A stretch of 64,000 nucleotides of DNA from Leuctra nigra (GCA_934045905.1 OW203768.1:34625060-34689059), one strand, 5' to 3'. Shown: positions 25,843 to 40,202, numbered from the stretch's first letter. The notes: a model not told the origin generated them from the sequence alone. Numbers and translations: made by a program.

Positions 25843-26000
25843 AATGTTTGGTCCCGATGGCCAAGAAAAATCTGAAGTAGATCGGGGCAACGGTTTAGTT
25901 GTAGTTTTTAGAAATTCACAGGATCTTGTTCGAGACACCTTCAACTACATTATGCAAATATCAGATCGATTGGTTGAACGGTTTGACCATGGTATCGAAA
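25843..26000. repeat. Degenerate fragment related to the GAGCG family interior
   Basis: Contains GGTCCCGATGGCCA, GATCGGGGCAACGGTTT and CAGATCGATTGGTTGAACGGTTTGAC-type blocks, in the order found inside the element at 37081-37975. The ends are absent. Confidence 0.35.
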
Positions 26001-29000
26001 TTGAAGAATATCAGTACAACCTACAAGTTGAAGACTGCACTATTTACGTATTAGTTATAAGTTTGGTTGGACCATCTTGAATCTTCATTCATCAAATTGA
26101 AAGAGAATACGTTGCAAACATTCGGTGGTTTTATTGTCTGGATTAATATGTACATGGATGAGAATATAAAAAAGTGTGATCGTTTTATGTACAAAAAAGC
26201 AGCATTATAATATGAAGAAGTCGTCATTATAATGTTTTTCGTAGAGGTAACCTTTAAAAGGAAATTGCACGGACACAAAATAATTGTTGAAATAAATCTA
26301 TTGTTATTAATTTTTGTTTCGACACATTATAATGTCCATTATTTAAATACGTAAATGCAAACATCACATGCCAATTTTAAACTGAAGTAATAAGTACTTG
26401 AAATTAGAATTCCATGTCATAATAATGTAACTTATGCTACTAACATGTACTAATCATTTGACATTGGCATATAATATTAATATATGAATCTGAACAATGA
26501 TTCTGGTATGATGTTTGTATAAAAGTTTCACACTGTCGCAACATTTCAATTAGCCGTGCGAACCAGGACGATTGTTCTATTACTTTGTACTTGGAGTAAA
26601 ATCGTTGACAAGATGTCTAGATTAATGAAACATTTTAGAACTTAATTGCACGATCACTAAGCAATTAAGACGATAAACAAGGTATCGTGTGCAATATTGA
26701 GCGGACGCAATGATTTATACACGAGCTACCAGCCGAGCAACATTCAGCTTGGTTTATAACACATTTGGGATCGGTTCACAGTTTAATTGCTTAAATTGCA
26801 TATTAAATGAGACATACATATTAATGAGTATAATTAGGAGAATGTTTAAATCATGTTAAGTGACGTTTTGGTCCATTTAAAAGTGAGTCTGCGACAGATT
26901 TAAAGGTTAATTGTGACGACACATTGTTTGAAAGATTGTTGATTTGTATGAAGCTGTAAGTGACATTTAGATATGAGGAAAATTGGACCAACAAGGTGAG
27001 AATATTTCAATTGACGATCTTATAGTAATTGCGTGTATCCCATGAAATAGCAACGAGGATATTTATCGGAAGAAAATCAATGAGGACGTCACTATTTGAC
27101 AACTGTAAAAAAATAAGGATGAAACATGAAACGCCTCCGTAATAGACAATTTCAAGGAATCACCAATAAAAGAAACAAGGATGAAACGTCACCATTGTAA
27201 AATTTTGATTTTACAACCAGGAAGGGCCATAATCATGAGGAAATTTGATCAAAAACTCAGAACAAGTATAATAATGCTATTGGATATACCTATTGCATAT
27301 TTGAACTATTACTATACCCAAGGTAAAACCAATACTCGTGATGCATTTTTTGTTGTTGGAAAAGACCGTTCATTCCTCCAGAGGTTATATTTCATTTTAG
27401 TAACGTTTAAAACAAGGGTTCATGACACAAAATTGAGTTATATCTCCTAAAATGGCCCGTTCCGCAAGACTGTTGGGACTTGGAAACAAAGTGTGATGAA
27501 ATATGACACACGGCCCATTTTAGAGCAAATTCAGATCACATTCGATGAAAAGATATTTTATATTATGTTCGTAAAAACCGGATTTAAATTTTTTATTTAA
27601 TTTATAACATTTGCCAAGAGCTCAGCAACAAGTGAAACAAGATTGAATATGGAAATGATAACGGGGCCTCTAATTAATAATATCCTCTGGAATCAATTTC
27701 TTGAGCGATTCAAGCTGTCAGAGCCTCGCATCTCACCGTATATTATTGGGAAAGTGTGCTGCTGGAGAGCTGAACGCGGGACCAAGCCAGGATCTCGACC
27801 TCTGATCTCCCTCGCAGCCAGCCACAGTAATACTTTCATTCTGGCCAACTTCTCTCTTCAACATAGCATGTTATTATTATTGACACATACACAATTGAAT
27901 CACCAACGATAGAGGAGTGGTGAATTCATAGTTTTAGTTTTTCACTTGATTTTATCGAATTGCAAAATCACATATCAAAGTTGAAAGATGTACGCCTTCA
28001 ACGCCCTTTTTTGGATTTGTGAAATTAAAATGATATATATCATAGCGTCTATTTGGATACCAGCCCATAGATAAGAGAAAGAAGATTATTTAATATTGTA
28101 CCACGAGCGACGGGGAATAGAATATAAATGAATTGACTCTATTTTCTGAAGTATTTTGCCAGTTAGCCGCTTTTAAGTTGTCAAACGCCTCTAAAGTCTA
28201 TGGACTCTCTGATTTTTAGTGGACTATCGACAGTTTAAAATATTGAATAATTTATGTAATTATGTGACTTTTTGCTTTGATTTATGAAGACAAAAATGTA
28301 AACATTGACGTACTACTGCGTTTATTTTTTATAATTGTTTTACGTAATAATCTAACATTAGAACTACATTTCAACATCGTATTAACTGAAGACAAATTTA
28401 TGTTAAGGGATTGGCCAAATGAATTTCATCTATTTTGTAACAATTGTCTAGTTCATTTGGAATTCTATTCTATACAACATAGACGCCAGACTTCTTATAA
28501 ATCACCTAGACGATTTCTGTAAAATGATAAAATAATGGTTGGGTATAAAACCAATTATAATCTTATTTTCAACCTGCAAAGTCGTGGTGGTTCGTGTTAC
28601 AATAATTAATTGATTGTTGTAATCAATATTGTGTTCGTCGCTCCGTTCCATTATTCCCCTTCAAGGATAAGATCTTGGGGCGGGCAAGGCGCGCTCGTGA
28701 GCTCGTAAATTAGAACTGATATTTTATTAAAATAACGTAATAACAATGGATAAACAAACACGGGTATAGTTCAGTGAACACGCAAACTTTATTGGTTTAC
28801 CTCCCCGTTCCCAGGGTGACATTTTTATGGATTGTTTAAAGGGCTTGAATGATGGTGAAATGAGAATCATGAAAGATGATGATTGGAGGGGGGGGGGTCA
28901 AACTTATAACAAATTGTAAGAAAATAACATATGATAGTATAAAAGCAATGAATACCTACATGTTGTTGTATTTACAATCAATAACATGTTATTTCCGTTT

Positions 29001-31029
29001 TACTAAAAAAAAAGGTTCAAGGTATAGTTTCAAAGTACGTCGTGAAATGATTTAGTCATTAAGTATAATTTTATTGGTTAATATTGGATAATAACATTAA
29101 TGTAATAATTATTGGATAAAGTAGCAGCTCTTGTTTATTGCGATTAATTGCACTTTAAAAATTCAATTCTAATAAAATTATAATTTCAATTTTTAATGTA
29201 GGCTACATATTATATTTTTTGCTAAGTAAAATATATATTATAATCACTATTTTCCTCCTCGAATTCCATCAAACGTTTAGCTTAGAGAAACCTAGGCAAC
29301 TTTATGACAGCTCAAGCTCAAGTTAGAGAAAAGTCAAGCTATAGTCAACCTCAAACTTGCATCTCAAGCTAAATCTTAACGGTTTTAACGAATCTTCTTA
29401 TCACACTTATCACATAGGTACAAAAATGTACATCATAATAATAGCCCATGTCTCTCTTACAGTAATTTGCATAAAGATGCATTAATGTATTACTTACGTG
29501 ATTAAGTAATTACTAAATCACGCTTTGCCACCTACTTACTACTTAAACTCAGATTAATAGAATTCTAATTGAAATGTATAATATTTTCCCCTCACCCATG
29601 AAAACTCCTTTCTAACATTTTACAACCATGGTGCTACCATAAATTATTAATAAAATTAAGTTGTTTGTAATAAAAACCGATTAAGTGGTTTTATTTTTCA
29701 TCAAAAAAACTCTTGTTTATATGAGCCAGTCGAATTGAAGTCTCCATTTAATTGAATGATTAACATAGTTTATAATAAAACAAACTTCGTTTTGGCGCCT
29801 CGAGTGAAACAAACTAGATATTGAAAAAGATGATTTGAGTCATGAGATCCGATTTATATGCGAATAAATGTTTTGCTTATAAAACAATTATGGCTTCTTG
29901 GTAGCGCGAATAAGCGGCGTCGTCGAGTGAAAGAAGAATTGTAAATGTAAATAGTTTAATAACGACTTTGATGTAATCTTGTTTTTTATTATAAGAAACT
30001 GCAGAAGCATAAAATAATATCTACAAATAATGTAGAAGAATGTAAAAAGGGTTGTATGATCTAAAAATATAAATATTCCAAAAAGTTCCAAATACATAAT
30101 CACAGTAGGTAAAACTCTATTTTTTTCAAGATTTCGAATATTTTTCCTAATCGATAGACTGTATTTTTCTAATCACAAAAAGTTCATTTGAATTCCAAAT
30201 TCCGATCATATTTAAACGCTGTGTCACCATAAAACAACCGGTTATTTCAACATAATAAAATTGGAGCAATCTCCTAATAGTTCAAGAACAAATTCCTCAC
30301 TAAAACAATAGAACGTCTTTGATCTTCAAAAAATACTCACTAAATGAGAGCAAATTGCACGTCGAATCCCCTCTGATGACCATGGCTTCAATCATCATCG
30401 TCTAATCGAGCAGATTGACTCGCAACTCTGCCGGCCCTGGGGGGGGCCCCGCCCCCGCCCACCCCTCAGCTCAGAGTGTTGAGGGAAGTGATCTAACGAT
30501 GCCAGTTCTCACGATCATCCTCTCTTCAGAGAGAGAGAGAGCAAGGTCGAGAGAGACACGATCTAGAGTTTACCTTCACTTCATCTTGACTGGACCAATA
30601 CCTGGCACAGACTCCTACATAGGATCTTTCATGACAAGTGCACAGAGCATGGAATATTGTTGTTGGCTAACTTGAAATAATAACAAATTATATTCGTCCG
30701 CCATGATTATTTTGTAACACTTTTTTTTGGCAACACCTGCTTTGTGTTAAATTGGTGAGACCCTGACTGAAAAATGATTTTCTTTAGATTATTTTTTCTG
30801 TTTTATAATGGTATTTAAGGATGCATTCGAATAACGTAATATTTTTTACAATAGGTAATTTTATAAGGATTATAGTTAATTTTGAAAGGAAAAGTATTGC
30901 ACGACCGAAATTTATTAAATTATCAAATTGCATCGTCGTTTAACCATGAACTCCAACACCCAATGAGTAAAATTAACTTCACAAAATGTCGTTTTTGCCA
31001 TTGACTGTTATCGACATAAAATACTAAAC

Positions 31030-31085
31030 GTCCTGACCAGGGTTTGAACCCGCGTCCTTCCACGCACCAGCGATGCGATGTTATC
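31030..31085 (-). mobile_element. tRNA-like (B-box) SINE fragment
   Basis: The minus strand has GCGGGTTCAAACCCTGG, close to a tRNA T-arm/B-box, but no foldable full tRNA is present. Most likely a SINE remnant. Confidence 0.3.
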
Positions 31086-31469
31086 GGCTGTATTCATGCA
31101 ATAACAATAGGAAAATAGTTCGCAATCAATCAATCTGGGATCAATCTTCCTTCACGCACGGTTGCCTCACTAATCTAGCATCTGTAATTGAGATGCAATG
31201 CAATCCAGACATTTTCAAGACTCAAACGATCTTGATTAGAAATAAGAGTAAAGATATGATGTCAGCATGAGCGTCTGAATTTCATTCTAGCGTAATTTGT
31301 ATTTTATATTGATTTAAACATGGGTACAATTATGTACCTCCATGGACTCGTAAATTTGCATGTAGAAAATTGCAGTTGTAAATAATAGAGCCCAAGGTTG
31401 ACATGAAAATGCTGTTCCTGATTGTCTATATTGACGGATTTTACATGCAATTAGCGGTGAATAAATTAT

Positions 31470-31625
31470 TATGTATGATGATAGGGTGACGATTATGAAG
31501 AATAGATAGGGAAGTGAGTGGTTATGGACTATTAGTAGGGAACCTTCCCATCATTTGCCCCTCGACTCAGGGAAACTTCGGTCAGGTAAGACGGTCACTG
31601 GAATGGAACCTGGGACTTGTTTATT
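31470..31625 (-). mobile_element. tRNA-derived SINE, family A, second copy
   Basis: Resembles 45930-46060. Shared features on the plus strand are ATTAGTAGG, then GACT(C/G)AGGGAAAC, GTCAGG and a GGAAT-GAACC B-box relic, in that order, with TGATGATAG at the tail side. Diverged. Confidence 0.45.
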
Positions 31626-33119
31626 GAATTCAACAACGGAATTTATTCAAATGAGTCGTGTTTGTTTCATATGTTCATTCGAAAGCTGATTGGCATAGAG
31701 GTTTGAAACATACTAGTAGATATAGAATTATCATAACGTTTGAAACTTCCGGAATACATTTTAATGTCCCGTCAAAACAAACAAAACTTTCATCTGCCTG
31801 TCAAATAAAATAAAATCACCGAATTTGTCTTCGTGGGAACGACCCAATAATTTCGTAAATCACGAAATATTAATGTGTCTTCAGACAAAGTCGATCACGC
31901 TTTCAAGAGACATGCATGAACTTGGACACTTTGATCAATAAGACAAAGAAATAAACTGACACATTTCTCCTTACACGTCTACTTATTGTTTTACAAGAAA
32001 TACATCAATTCATTGAAAGAAACAATACTGCCTCCATGTTGAAATAATATATATTACATAATTGCACTTGTCACGATGATATAATATATTATCGGACGCT
32101 CAGTTCAAATAATATATAACATTATAATACTTTTATCAAATAGTTACAACTTCATATCAGATACGAAATATTTGTGTAACATTTTTTTACGCTTTCTTCA
32201 GAGCGTGCAATTGTTTTATTACGAATGTTGACGGTCAAATTGAAATGGTATGGATTATTGCAAGGTTGTTTCAAAGAATAAGATATCAATTTGGCAATAA
32301 TCACAATAGCAGGTGGTGCGAAGAATAATGACCACTATGGAGATGCGATGGAAGACTGTGTTCAGAGATCTATCTGCTGCCTTGAATGGAAACTTGACGG
32401 CGTAATCAAAGCGAAGTGGTGTGTTTCAAACAAATACATTACTAGAATAGTCTTCCAGACATTTGCCATAGACAAAAATTACGGATATTATGTGAACGTT
32501 TATAATATAAAAGAGAGTAAAGATAAAAGATTTGAAAGCTGGCATAAGATATAAGTAAAAGATAGTAATAAGTATAGAAATACGAACGTGAGAAATTTTT
32601 AAAGATTAATAACATAAAAATAGATGAGTATACCTACACTTGACCAAAGTAAAAACGGTATTTGAACGAAACGGATTGGCTGCTGATCTGAAGGTTCCTT
32701 GACCATCGATACTAGTTATTTTCGATGAGATCAGAGATCAGATGACGGATTCATCGGATGATGACATCAACATATCTCTATCAACCAATAGGTAAGTTTC
32801 TTTAGAATACCGTTTTTTGGCCAAGTGTACCTAATATGAGAAATAACATTCTTCAGTGACATCTATTTGAGATAAATTTTTTAAAACCTATAAAGAGTCT
32901 TATAGAATCTGTATACCTATTTTTATTTTTAATAACTTGGCGTACCTACCTGTCAAACTTAAACAAATTTAAATGTGTCGTTTATAACATGTAACATTTA
33001 ATTAACGAAATGTTTCAATTTTCAAATGTTTAATACTCTCATTTATAAACACTTTCATATCGTAGCTAGAAAAGCATCACTCCATCAAGTCTTTATATTT
33101 GATAAACGCTTGTGCACAA

Positions 33120-33290
33120 ACACCAAGTTAGCTGTGCGCCATGCGGGTTCGAATCCTCGCCAGTCATGCTGTGATGGGAAGAAGATGAACTCGGACTTTC
33201 TACACGGCGGATTAGCTCCGTGTTCCGAGATCCTCGAGTCATCTGGTCCAACACATGAGGTTAAGGGGCTCAGATACGCGAGAAACAAGC
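33120..33290 (+). mobile_element. tRNA-related SINE fragment
   Basis: GCGGGTTCGAATCCTCGCC at about 33147 is a perfect B-box/T-arm match, but the sequence upstream does not form a full tRNA. The following moderately GC-rich tract has no coding signature I recognise. Confidence 0.35.
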
Positions 33291-34610
33291 GGGATTATTG
33301 TTGCGATGGGATGGAGGGATTCGGGTTTAGTGTCGTGATTTGAGACATTGATTTATACTTTAATATTATTTTAGAGTCATACAAACGGTCTTACAGTAAA
33401 CAACTTTAAAATTTCAATAATTTTGTTTGACAAATTTTACTTTTGAATTTCTTTCGTCCAGACTTAATTTGAAGTTTGTAAAACCTAGGTTTATAATGGA
33501 AACATAACTTAAAATATACATTTCTGTAGTGAGAGAAATTTACTAACTCTGTATGGCATATTGACAATATTCAATAAAATGTATATTAATTATTTTTACT
33601 TTCGCTTTCGAAATGGACATTGATAAAAGTACTTAAAGTACCGATTTATTACTTATGTTTTAAGCATGGAATTATCCAGATCCGTTTTTTAAATAAATCA
33701 AATAAATTTTGTAAATCATGACACAAGTTAACAATAAATCATTGTTATAAATTTAACAATTAGCATCGAAAATTGTAGGTTGTATTAATTCATAAAATTG
33801 GTACTTGTAATTATTGATGCTTAGCAAAATTAAAATAATTGTAGTAAGTATGTTTTTCAATCTCGAAGTGCAGATTATAGTTTGCACAAAATCATGTAGT
33901 AGCTAGACCTCTTAAAATCCCGTAGCAATTAGCTATCATAAATTATAACAATCAATAATAATACACCACTCTTTTATACCTACACCAACTAGCAAGACGA
34001 TTGGCCCCGGTGAAATCTGGTAGTTAGTCACTAATCGTAGAAATAATATTCAATAGACTAGCAAGTTTTTTAAAATCTTTTCATTCGTTTTTCTTTCTTT
34101 CTTTGTAATCGAGTGTGATTATTTATACTTATAGTTTGTCTGTAATATATGGTTAGCCGAGGTGGCAATTTGATGAATCGGTTAGCCTGAGGGGTATCTT
34201 GGAATGAAGCCCGGGTTACACATGGGGTAAATCAATTTGATGAATGAATTGGCACACAGGTGCTTCTTTATAATCTTTAATTTGAACAAAATTTCAATAC
34301 AATTTCAAAACAAATTTAAATTAGAAACAGAATATAAACAAATATTTTAAAGTAAAATAATTAAGATTTTATAAGGATTTTTTAATTCCACACAGAATAC
34401 ATACATACATTCGAGTACATACCTCCCAAGACAAATTTCTTGGAATATACAAATGGATATACAATCGGCAATTAAATTGAATTAATTACAATTAACTAGT
34501 GTAATACGAGCTTTATTCAATTGGTGGTCTAAAATTCAATTAATTGGCTCTCTTCGGCCGATGACCTTTGGAAAGGTGCCGTTGATAGATTGGCTTGGTT
34601 CGATTCTTGA

Positions 34611-34970
34611 TCTCCGAGAGAGTGGGATATGTTCTGGCGGCGATGTCGGCCACTTCTTCCGCGAAGCTAGATGAAGAAGGCCGGGGAAATGTATTCTTGA
34701 TCTCCGAGAGAGTGGGATATGTTCTGGCGGCGATGTCGGCCACTTCTTCCGCGAAGCTAGATGCAGAAGGCCGGGGAAATGTATTCTTGATCTCCGAGAG
34801 AGTGGGATATGTTCTGGCGGCGATGTCGGCCACTTCTTCCGCGATGATAGATGAAGAAGGCCGGGGAAATGTATTCTTGATCTCCGAGAGAGTGGGATAT
34901 GTTCTGGCGGCGATGTCGGCCACTTCTTCCGCGATGCTAGATGAAGCAGGCCGGGGAAATGTATTCTTCG
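34611..34970 (-). repeat. Four tandem 90-bp repeats, open in frame
   Basis: TCTCCGAGAG recurs at 34611, 34701, 34791 and 34881, exactly 90 bases apart. On the minus strand the frame stays open through all copies and encodes a 30-residue repeat with core ADIAARTYPTLSEIKN and variable P-S-rich spacer, ending at TAA near 34540. The plus strand is open as well. Copies differ at only a few bases. No ATG begins the minus frame, so it would need an upstream exon. It may be a coding exon of an unknown repeat protein or just a minisatellite with unit length divisible by three. Confidence 0.9.
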
Positions 34971-37080
34971 CGAGAGTGCGAAAGTTTGACTTTTGTCAAA
35001 ATTTCAAACTCGTAAGCTGTAGTGAGACTAAAAATCTAAAATAAGCTTTAAATAAACATTTTTTGATATAACTTTTTGTGAGATTTTACTCTTTTTTGGA
35101 TCATCATATCACTATCTTGAAATTCCTCTTTTTATACCTAATGCCAACAACATCTGACATCTAAGCCTATGACTACACATGCCCGGAGAGCTTCGTTAAT
35201 CTTCAAAACGTTTGACAAGAAATCCAAAAATTATAAAAAAAAAAAAAAATCTAAAAATATAGCAAAAAATATAGAATGTTTGTTGTTTGGTATAATTGTA
35301 AGAGAATAGCAAACTGTAAAATCAACAATCTAATTTCAAATAATTGTCAAAATATAATTGAAATTTTTAAACCGCCATTTCCAAATGATCCAGAAAAATT
35401 TGTCTCTCTTTCTCGACGTCTAAAGTTGCAGGTGCGAATGAATAAAAACCGGTACGGTATGCAAAACAGTCGGTAACATTTTTTAAAAAAGCGTTCCATA
35501 TTCAAAGCCTCCGTCGCAAAGCGTCATCCCCACATCGTCATCGTCATCCTGTAACTCTCTTCAGCGTGTCACTGATAGTCTTCACGTCACGTCTACAGAT
35601 CAGCCGAGTCAAGACCACCTTTTTATCCATTATTGACTCCGACACTCTCTCTCTCTCCGTCCCATGTGCGCTGCGAGCATCTTGCTCTGTCTCTCAAGGA
35701 CTGCAACTCTCCAGCCAGCCAGTTCCGTGTCTTCTTCACCCGCGGGCGATATAGGGCGTTCGCAAATGACGACTACCTTGACGCGCTCGGGCGATTTCAC
35801 ATGCGCAGGTTGATTATAGAGCATTGGTGGACGATTATTAAAACAATTGGCTAATGGTGGAGTTATTTCAATTAGATTGTTGGAAGAGACCGAATTAGAA
35901 ATTATATGGTTGTTATTGATTTCTAAACAAAATGTTCATGCAGTATTATTTTTCAATAAAAGGAAAACAAAACAAAAATCTTGGGAAATATGCGTTTTAA
36001 ATTCTCAAACCTCTCCTGAAAGTAATGCTTTTTGATTGTAAATTAACTTTTTACAATTAAAAGCTGTGAACAATCCTAACCTAAGAAATGGAGCTTTTTA
36101 CGTGAGTTCTCTTCACATTTTTGTGACACGCACATAGATATCTGGAAATAAATAATACATGTACATTTTGTTTAGAGACATATTCTAGGTAGCTAGAAAA
36201 TGTCTGAATTGGTCAACGTGTCAGAAAATATAACATTTGTAATGAAATTATTGGTTGATGATGAAGCATTTGGTTGAGCTTGGTTGAGTTTTATGCGATT
36301 ACAAGAAAATAATCTTAATAACGTAGACTGGTTGATAATCAGTTCAGACCTTCAACTTTTGATCTTTATTATTTCCGCACAAACAGTAAAAAAAAAAATG
36401 AAAGTATACAGAAAACTTTACGCAATTCGCAAAATAATTAACGTTAAAAATATTCTTGAACGGGTATAAATATATGCAAAAAAATCTGCAACCTGTAAGG
36501 TGTGCATTTTTAATTTCGAAATCATTTTCAATATACCACATTGAAATGATCCAATGAAGTTATTGGTATGTCAAGATCGTAACACTCCCACAACCGCCAA
36601 TACTTGATCATAAATCCTGAACGGCCTGACACCTGATCGAACCTGAGACCTATAGATACAATCAATAATAATCTCCCCCACCCCATGTCTCTCTAAAAAG
36701 CCATTCATAATTAATAATGAATGAATTATTTTCACTTTGAACTAAGATCAGCTGAGAGTTATTGCTTTTAAGATCGAAGGTCAAAATGTCTAACAATTCT
36801 GAGTTTGATTCCCAGCTGTCGTGAATCTACGAGTTATTTATAGGTTACTAGAAAGTGACGTCATTATTATTGATTAACTATTGATTAATGGTGATAACGA
36901 ACTATGGACAAGATTTGAATCAATAAGCTCACAAAATTTGTCGAAAAGGGGGTGATAAAGCCCAATTTCTAAATACTTTTTATGTCGAAAATCTGTTTAG
37001 AAGTAAAAGAGTTTTACGAAATTCAAGTGCAACACATAAATACACAAAGAATGTGCACCTTTTTGTTGCTTCTATTCCTA

Positions 37081-37975
37081 CTAGGAAAACGCTCTGAGTA
37101 ACGCGTTGATGAGCGAGCACGGATACGCGCAACACCTCGAACCGAAATTATGTTTATCGAAAATGTCCTTAAAAGCCAATAATTCTAGAATTTCGTCACA
37201 GACTTGTATGAAAATCTCCAACGATTCCTAAAATATTGGTCCCAATAACCACGCAAAGTTTTAAGTTGATCGATTGAACCTTTACGATTGAACGATTCCT
37301 TGTTAATTTCCAAAAATCACAGGATATCGTTCAAAAAAATGTTAAACGGTCGTATCAGTTTCATAATACGTTTGAAAGTTTCTGCTCTCTTGAAGTGAAG
37401 ATTCGAAGATTCCGTGAAATATGAAATTCGAGAAATATGATAGCCAACACGCAAAATATCCGTAAACTGTCGATAACTTTTGAATGTAAACACAGTTTAG
37501 TCTGAAAATTGTCAAAAATACAGATAATGTTGGACCCGATGACCATACAAAATTTTAAGTTGATCGGTCAAACGGTTCTGGATTAAATTTCAAAAAGCAC
37601 ATGAAATATTTTTTTAAATTTTAACCAATGGGAGGATTTGGCTGAAAATTTGTAAAATAAGAGACAATGTTGGTCCTAATGACCATGCAAAATATAAGGT
37701 CGATCACATTTGTCGAAGTCCATGTTCATTTTTCAGCCTATCAGGAGATGTTTATTTAAATTTCAACCAATGAATGGATTTCAAAAAAATTAGGGTCTGC
37801 AAACAGAGAAGGTTGGTTTTACATGTGTGCAAAATTTCAGATCGATCGGTGAAACGGTGCGACCTGTGTATCGGCTATTAGCAGCCAAAAACAAAAACAA
37901 AAAAAAAAAAAAAAAAAAAAACAGAGGTCCGTGCCAAAAGAGCCAAAAGGAGACGCTCGCTTCGCTCGCTCAATT
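37081..37975 (-). mobile_element. GAGCG-family element, longest copy
   Basis: Minus-strand copy of about 895 bp. The plus strand starts CTAGGAAAACGCTCTGAGTAACGCG, preceded by A, and ends GAGACGCTCGCTTCGCTCGCTCAATTA next to a 22-base A tract. The interior has several repeats of a block around ATGACCATGCAAAAT followed by GATCGGT. It is the best reference copy for the captured fragment found at about 58065-58235. Confidence 0.65.
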
Positions 37976-38703
37976 ATCTCTGAACAAAAGATAAAACACT
38001 CTGCCGATAATTAAACGGCGTCCAATATATTTAATGCTCAATAAGATCACTGTACTTAGTGCTCTGCAAGTAAGAAAATAATCATAAATTACACTCCAAC
38101 CTTGAGTTAAATAATGCACTATTGTTCGCCATTAAAATAAATTTAAATCAGTAGTCAATCATCAATCATGAAAATCATCGACATTTTACATACTCACTGT
38201 TGCAAAATCGCACAGAAATCATCAAATAACGTGATGCGTTCACGTCTAATAATCAATTTGTGTCCGAGGTTAACCAATTGCACTGGAAGACTAAGAGCAC
38301 ATGGCAGTGTTTTGCACGTTTCCAACCCGCCCGAGATTGTGATAGCGCACATTGCTCGCGATAGCCAGTCACGATAAGCCGAGGATCGATTAGCATCACT
38401 GATCGAGTAATCGGCGATATTATATCGGTAATGAGCATGATCGATTCATGGACATAATATACCGGGGTTTGATTACTATGATTATGTAAACGTTTATTAT
38501 AGGGTACAATAGGAATGAAGAATGAGATAGGATTTAGGTTTGCTAATTGGTTTCGTTTTGAATGTGCCAGAGATTGAGAGAGGGAGTACACTGAGCTCCA
38601 TTTATTAGGAAATTTATACGTTTTAATAGCTTTTTCGTCTTCGAAAGTCAAATTTGAATCTTGAAATGTTGATCTATTTTGCTTCTAAGTGACTTATTTA
38701 AGT

Positions 38704-38830
38704 TTGGCCCCCTATTCTGTAAGATAAAAATGCCCGTTTTAGCCAGAATTCGATTCTGTACAATGTTAATACATGGCCGTGAATCGAATTCGGACTGAAT
38801 ATAGAGTTTAAAAGTTACAAATATACAAAT
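38704..38830. repeat. Dispersed repeat with inverted GAATTC blocks, copy 2
   Basis: Inverse-orientation relative of 18797-18905, with GGCCCCCTATTCTGTAA, CAGAATTCGATTC and GGCCGTGAATCGAATTC. No target duplication seen. Confidence 0.5.
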
Positions 38831-39910
38831 TTAATACTTGGGTACAAAGTAGCGTAAGCAACCTTATGTAGGTATTATTTGTACACACAGAACGTAAGAA
38901 TTAAATTAATGGTTATATATTTTCGACAGCGAATCAAAGTAAGTACTCACTTAGATTTTAATTATTGGTTTGCCGTAGTTTTGCCTTCGCCTTTTCAACT
39001 GTCAAAAACTATATAAGTGATTATAGTTCTCGGTGGAGGTGCCAGCTTTACTTTCAAATCTTACCTCTAGGTCAGTTACCTTTACATTACCTTCAAACAA
39101 AAGTTGTATTATAATTAAATAACTATTTAGAGTTGCTAATTAGATTGATGAATGTTCAACAAAATATAATCATTTACATATCCTTCAATGCCAAATGAAA
39201 CTTGAAAGAATTCTTATTGTGTTCCATCGCGATATGGCTTCGAATTAAATTAATTGTTTTTTAAATTCAAACTTGATATCAAATAAGAGCTCAACATTTA
39301 TGCTCGAAACAGACTATTTGTTAATTTGAATTGCTCATAATTCAACCAATTTTCTAAAGCTTGTTATTATGAAGAAATACAGAGCAATAAATACAGAAAT
39401 ACAGAAATACATCTATACTTTATACTTTTGGACTTCTGGACTTTGGACATACGTTTGGTATAACTCTACCAAAACGTGTCACGTATTTATAATAAATAAA
39501 TTCTTGACTTGAAACTTAATTATTTATTTTCAAGACACAATTTAAAATTATATAAATTAATTAATGAATAATATTTGATTTTGATTGATTGAACTTACTT
39601 TTTATTAGCACACGAAAATAATACAAAGTTACACTCTTCCACTTAATCCCTAACAGGGACTTATCTGTGGATTACATAAATAATAATTTACACACTAAAT
39701 CAATCATAGCAAAAAATTGTACACAAATCTTTCAAAAACACAGGAAAACAGCAATAAGCTATAGGCATAACATAAAATGAAGATATTGGACCTAAATAAA
39801 GGAAATACAAGATCAAAGTTTCTTATACCAAATAACTACTAGAATCAATCTAATTGAATCTAGAACCTAGTTGAAACTAGTTGGATTTGTTGAAGCTACA
39901 AAGTTAATTA

Positions 39911-40195
39911 TTAATTAAACCTCTCATCAATGAGCCAATTCTTGATGAGATCTTTATCTTCTTTGTACTTATTTAATTGTCTTAGATTGGAAGGGATAGT
40001 ATTGAAAATGTAAGGTGTTTGAAATTTAATAGAACGTCTGCCATACTTATTCGTACAATGTGGAATCAAGTAATTACCAAGCAAACTGTGTCGAGTATTA
40101 AAATCGTGAGAATTTACATGCTTGAAAGTTTCAGAAAAATAATATTTAACAATAAATTTAAAAAGAAACAAATCAATAAGAATATTATTATTCAT
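39911..40195 (-). pseudogene. 3' end of a LINE reverse transcriptase ORF
   Basis: Ninety-four residues on the minus strand. The segment HDFNTRHSLLGNYLIPHC, then GRRSIKFQTPYIFNTIPSNL and KNWLI, matches the C-terminal pattern of many insect non-LTR retrotransposon polymerases (NTR...P......G.RS..Y..P..WN.LP). The conserved W is replaced by F (IFNTIP). The catalytic domain is absent, so this is a 5'-truncated copy. The AT-rich sequence down to about 39480 on the minus strand may be its 3' UTR. Confidence 0.65.
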
Positions 40196-40202
40196 AATTC
40201 AT

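Noticed and set aside
33147..33166. Functional tRNA gene at the perfect B-box
   Set aside because: No acceptor stem or D-arm at the required spacing; SINE remnant is more likely.
34595..35044. Plus-strand 149-codon ORF through the 90-bp repeats as a gene
   Set aside because: Both strands are open because the unit is a multiple of three without stops; the plus frame ends in unique sequence with no recognisable exon signals.
39911..40195. A host gene on the minus strand
   Set aside because: The conserved pattern is that of a LINE polymerase C-terminus, not a cellular gene.
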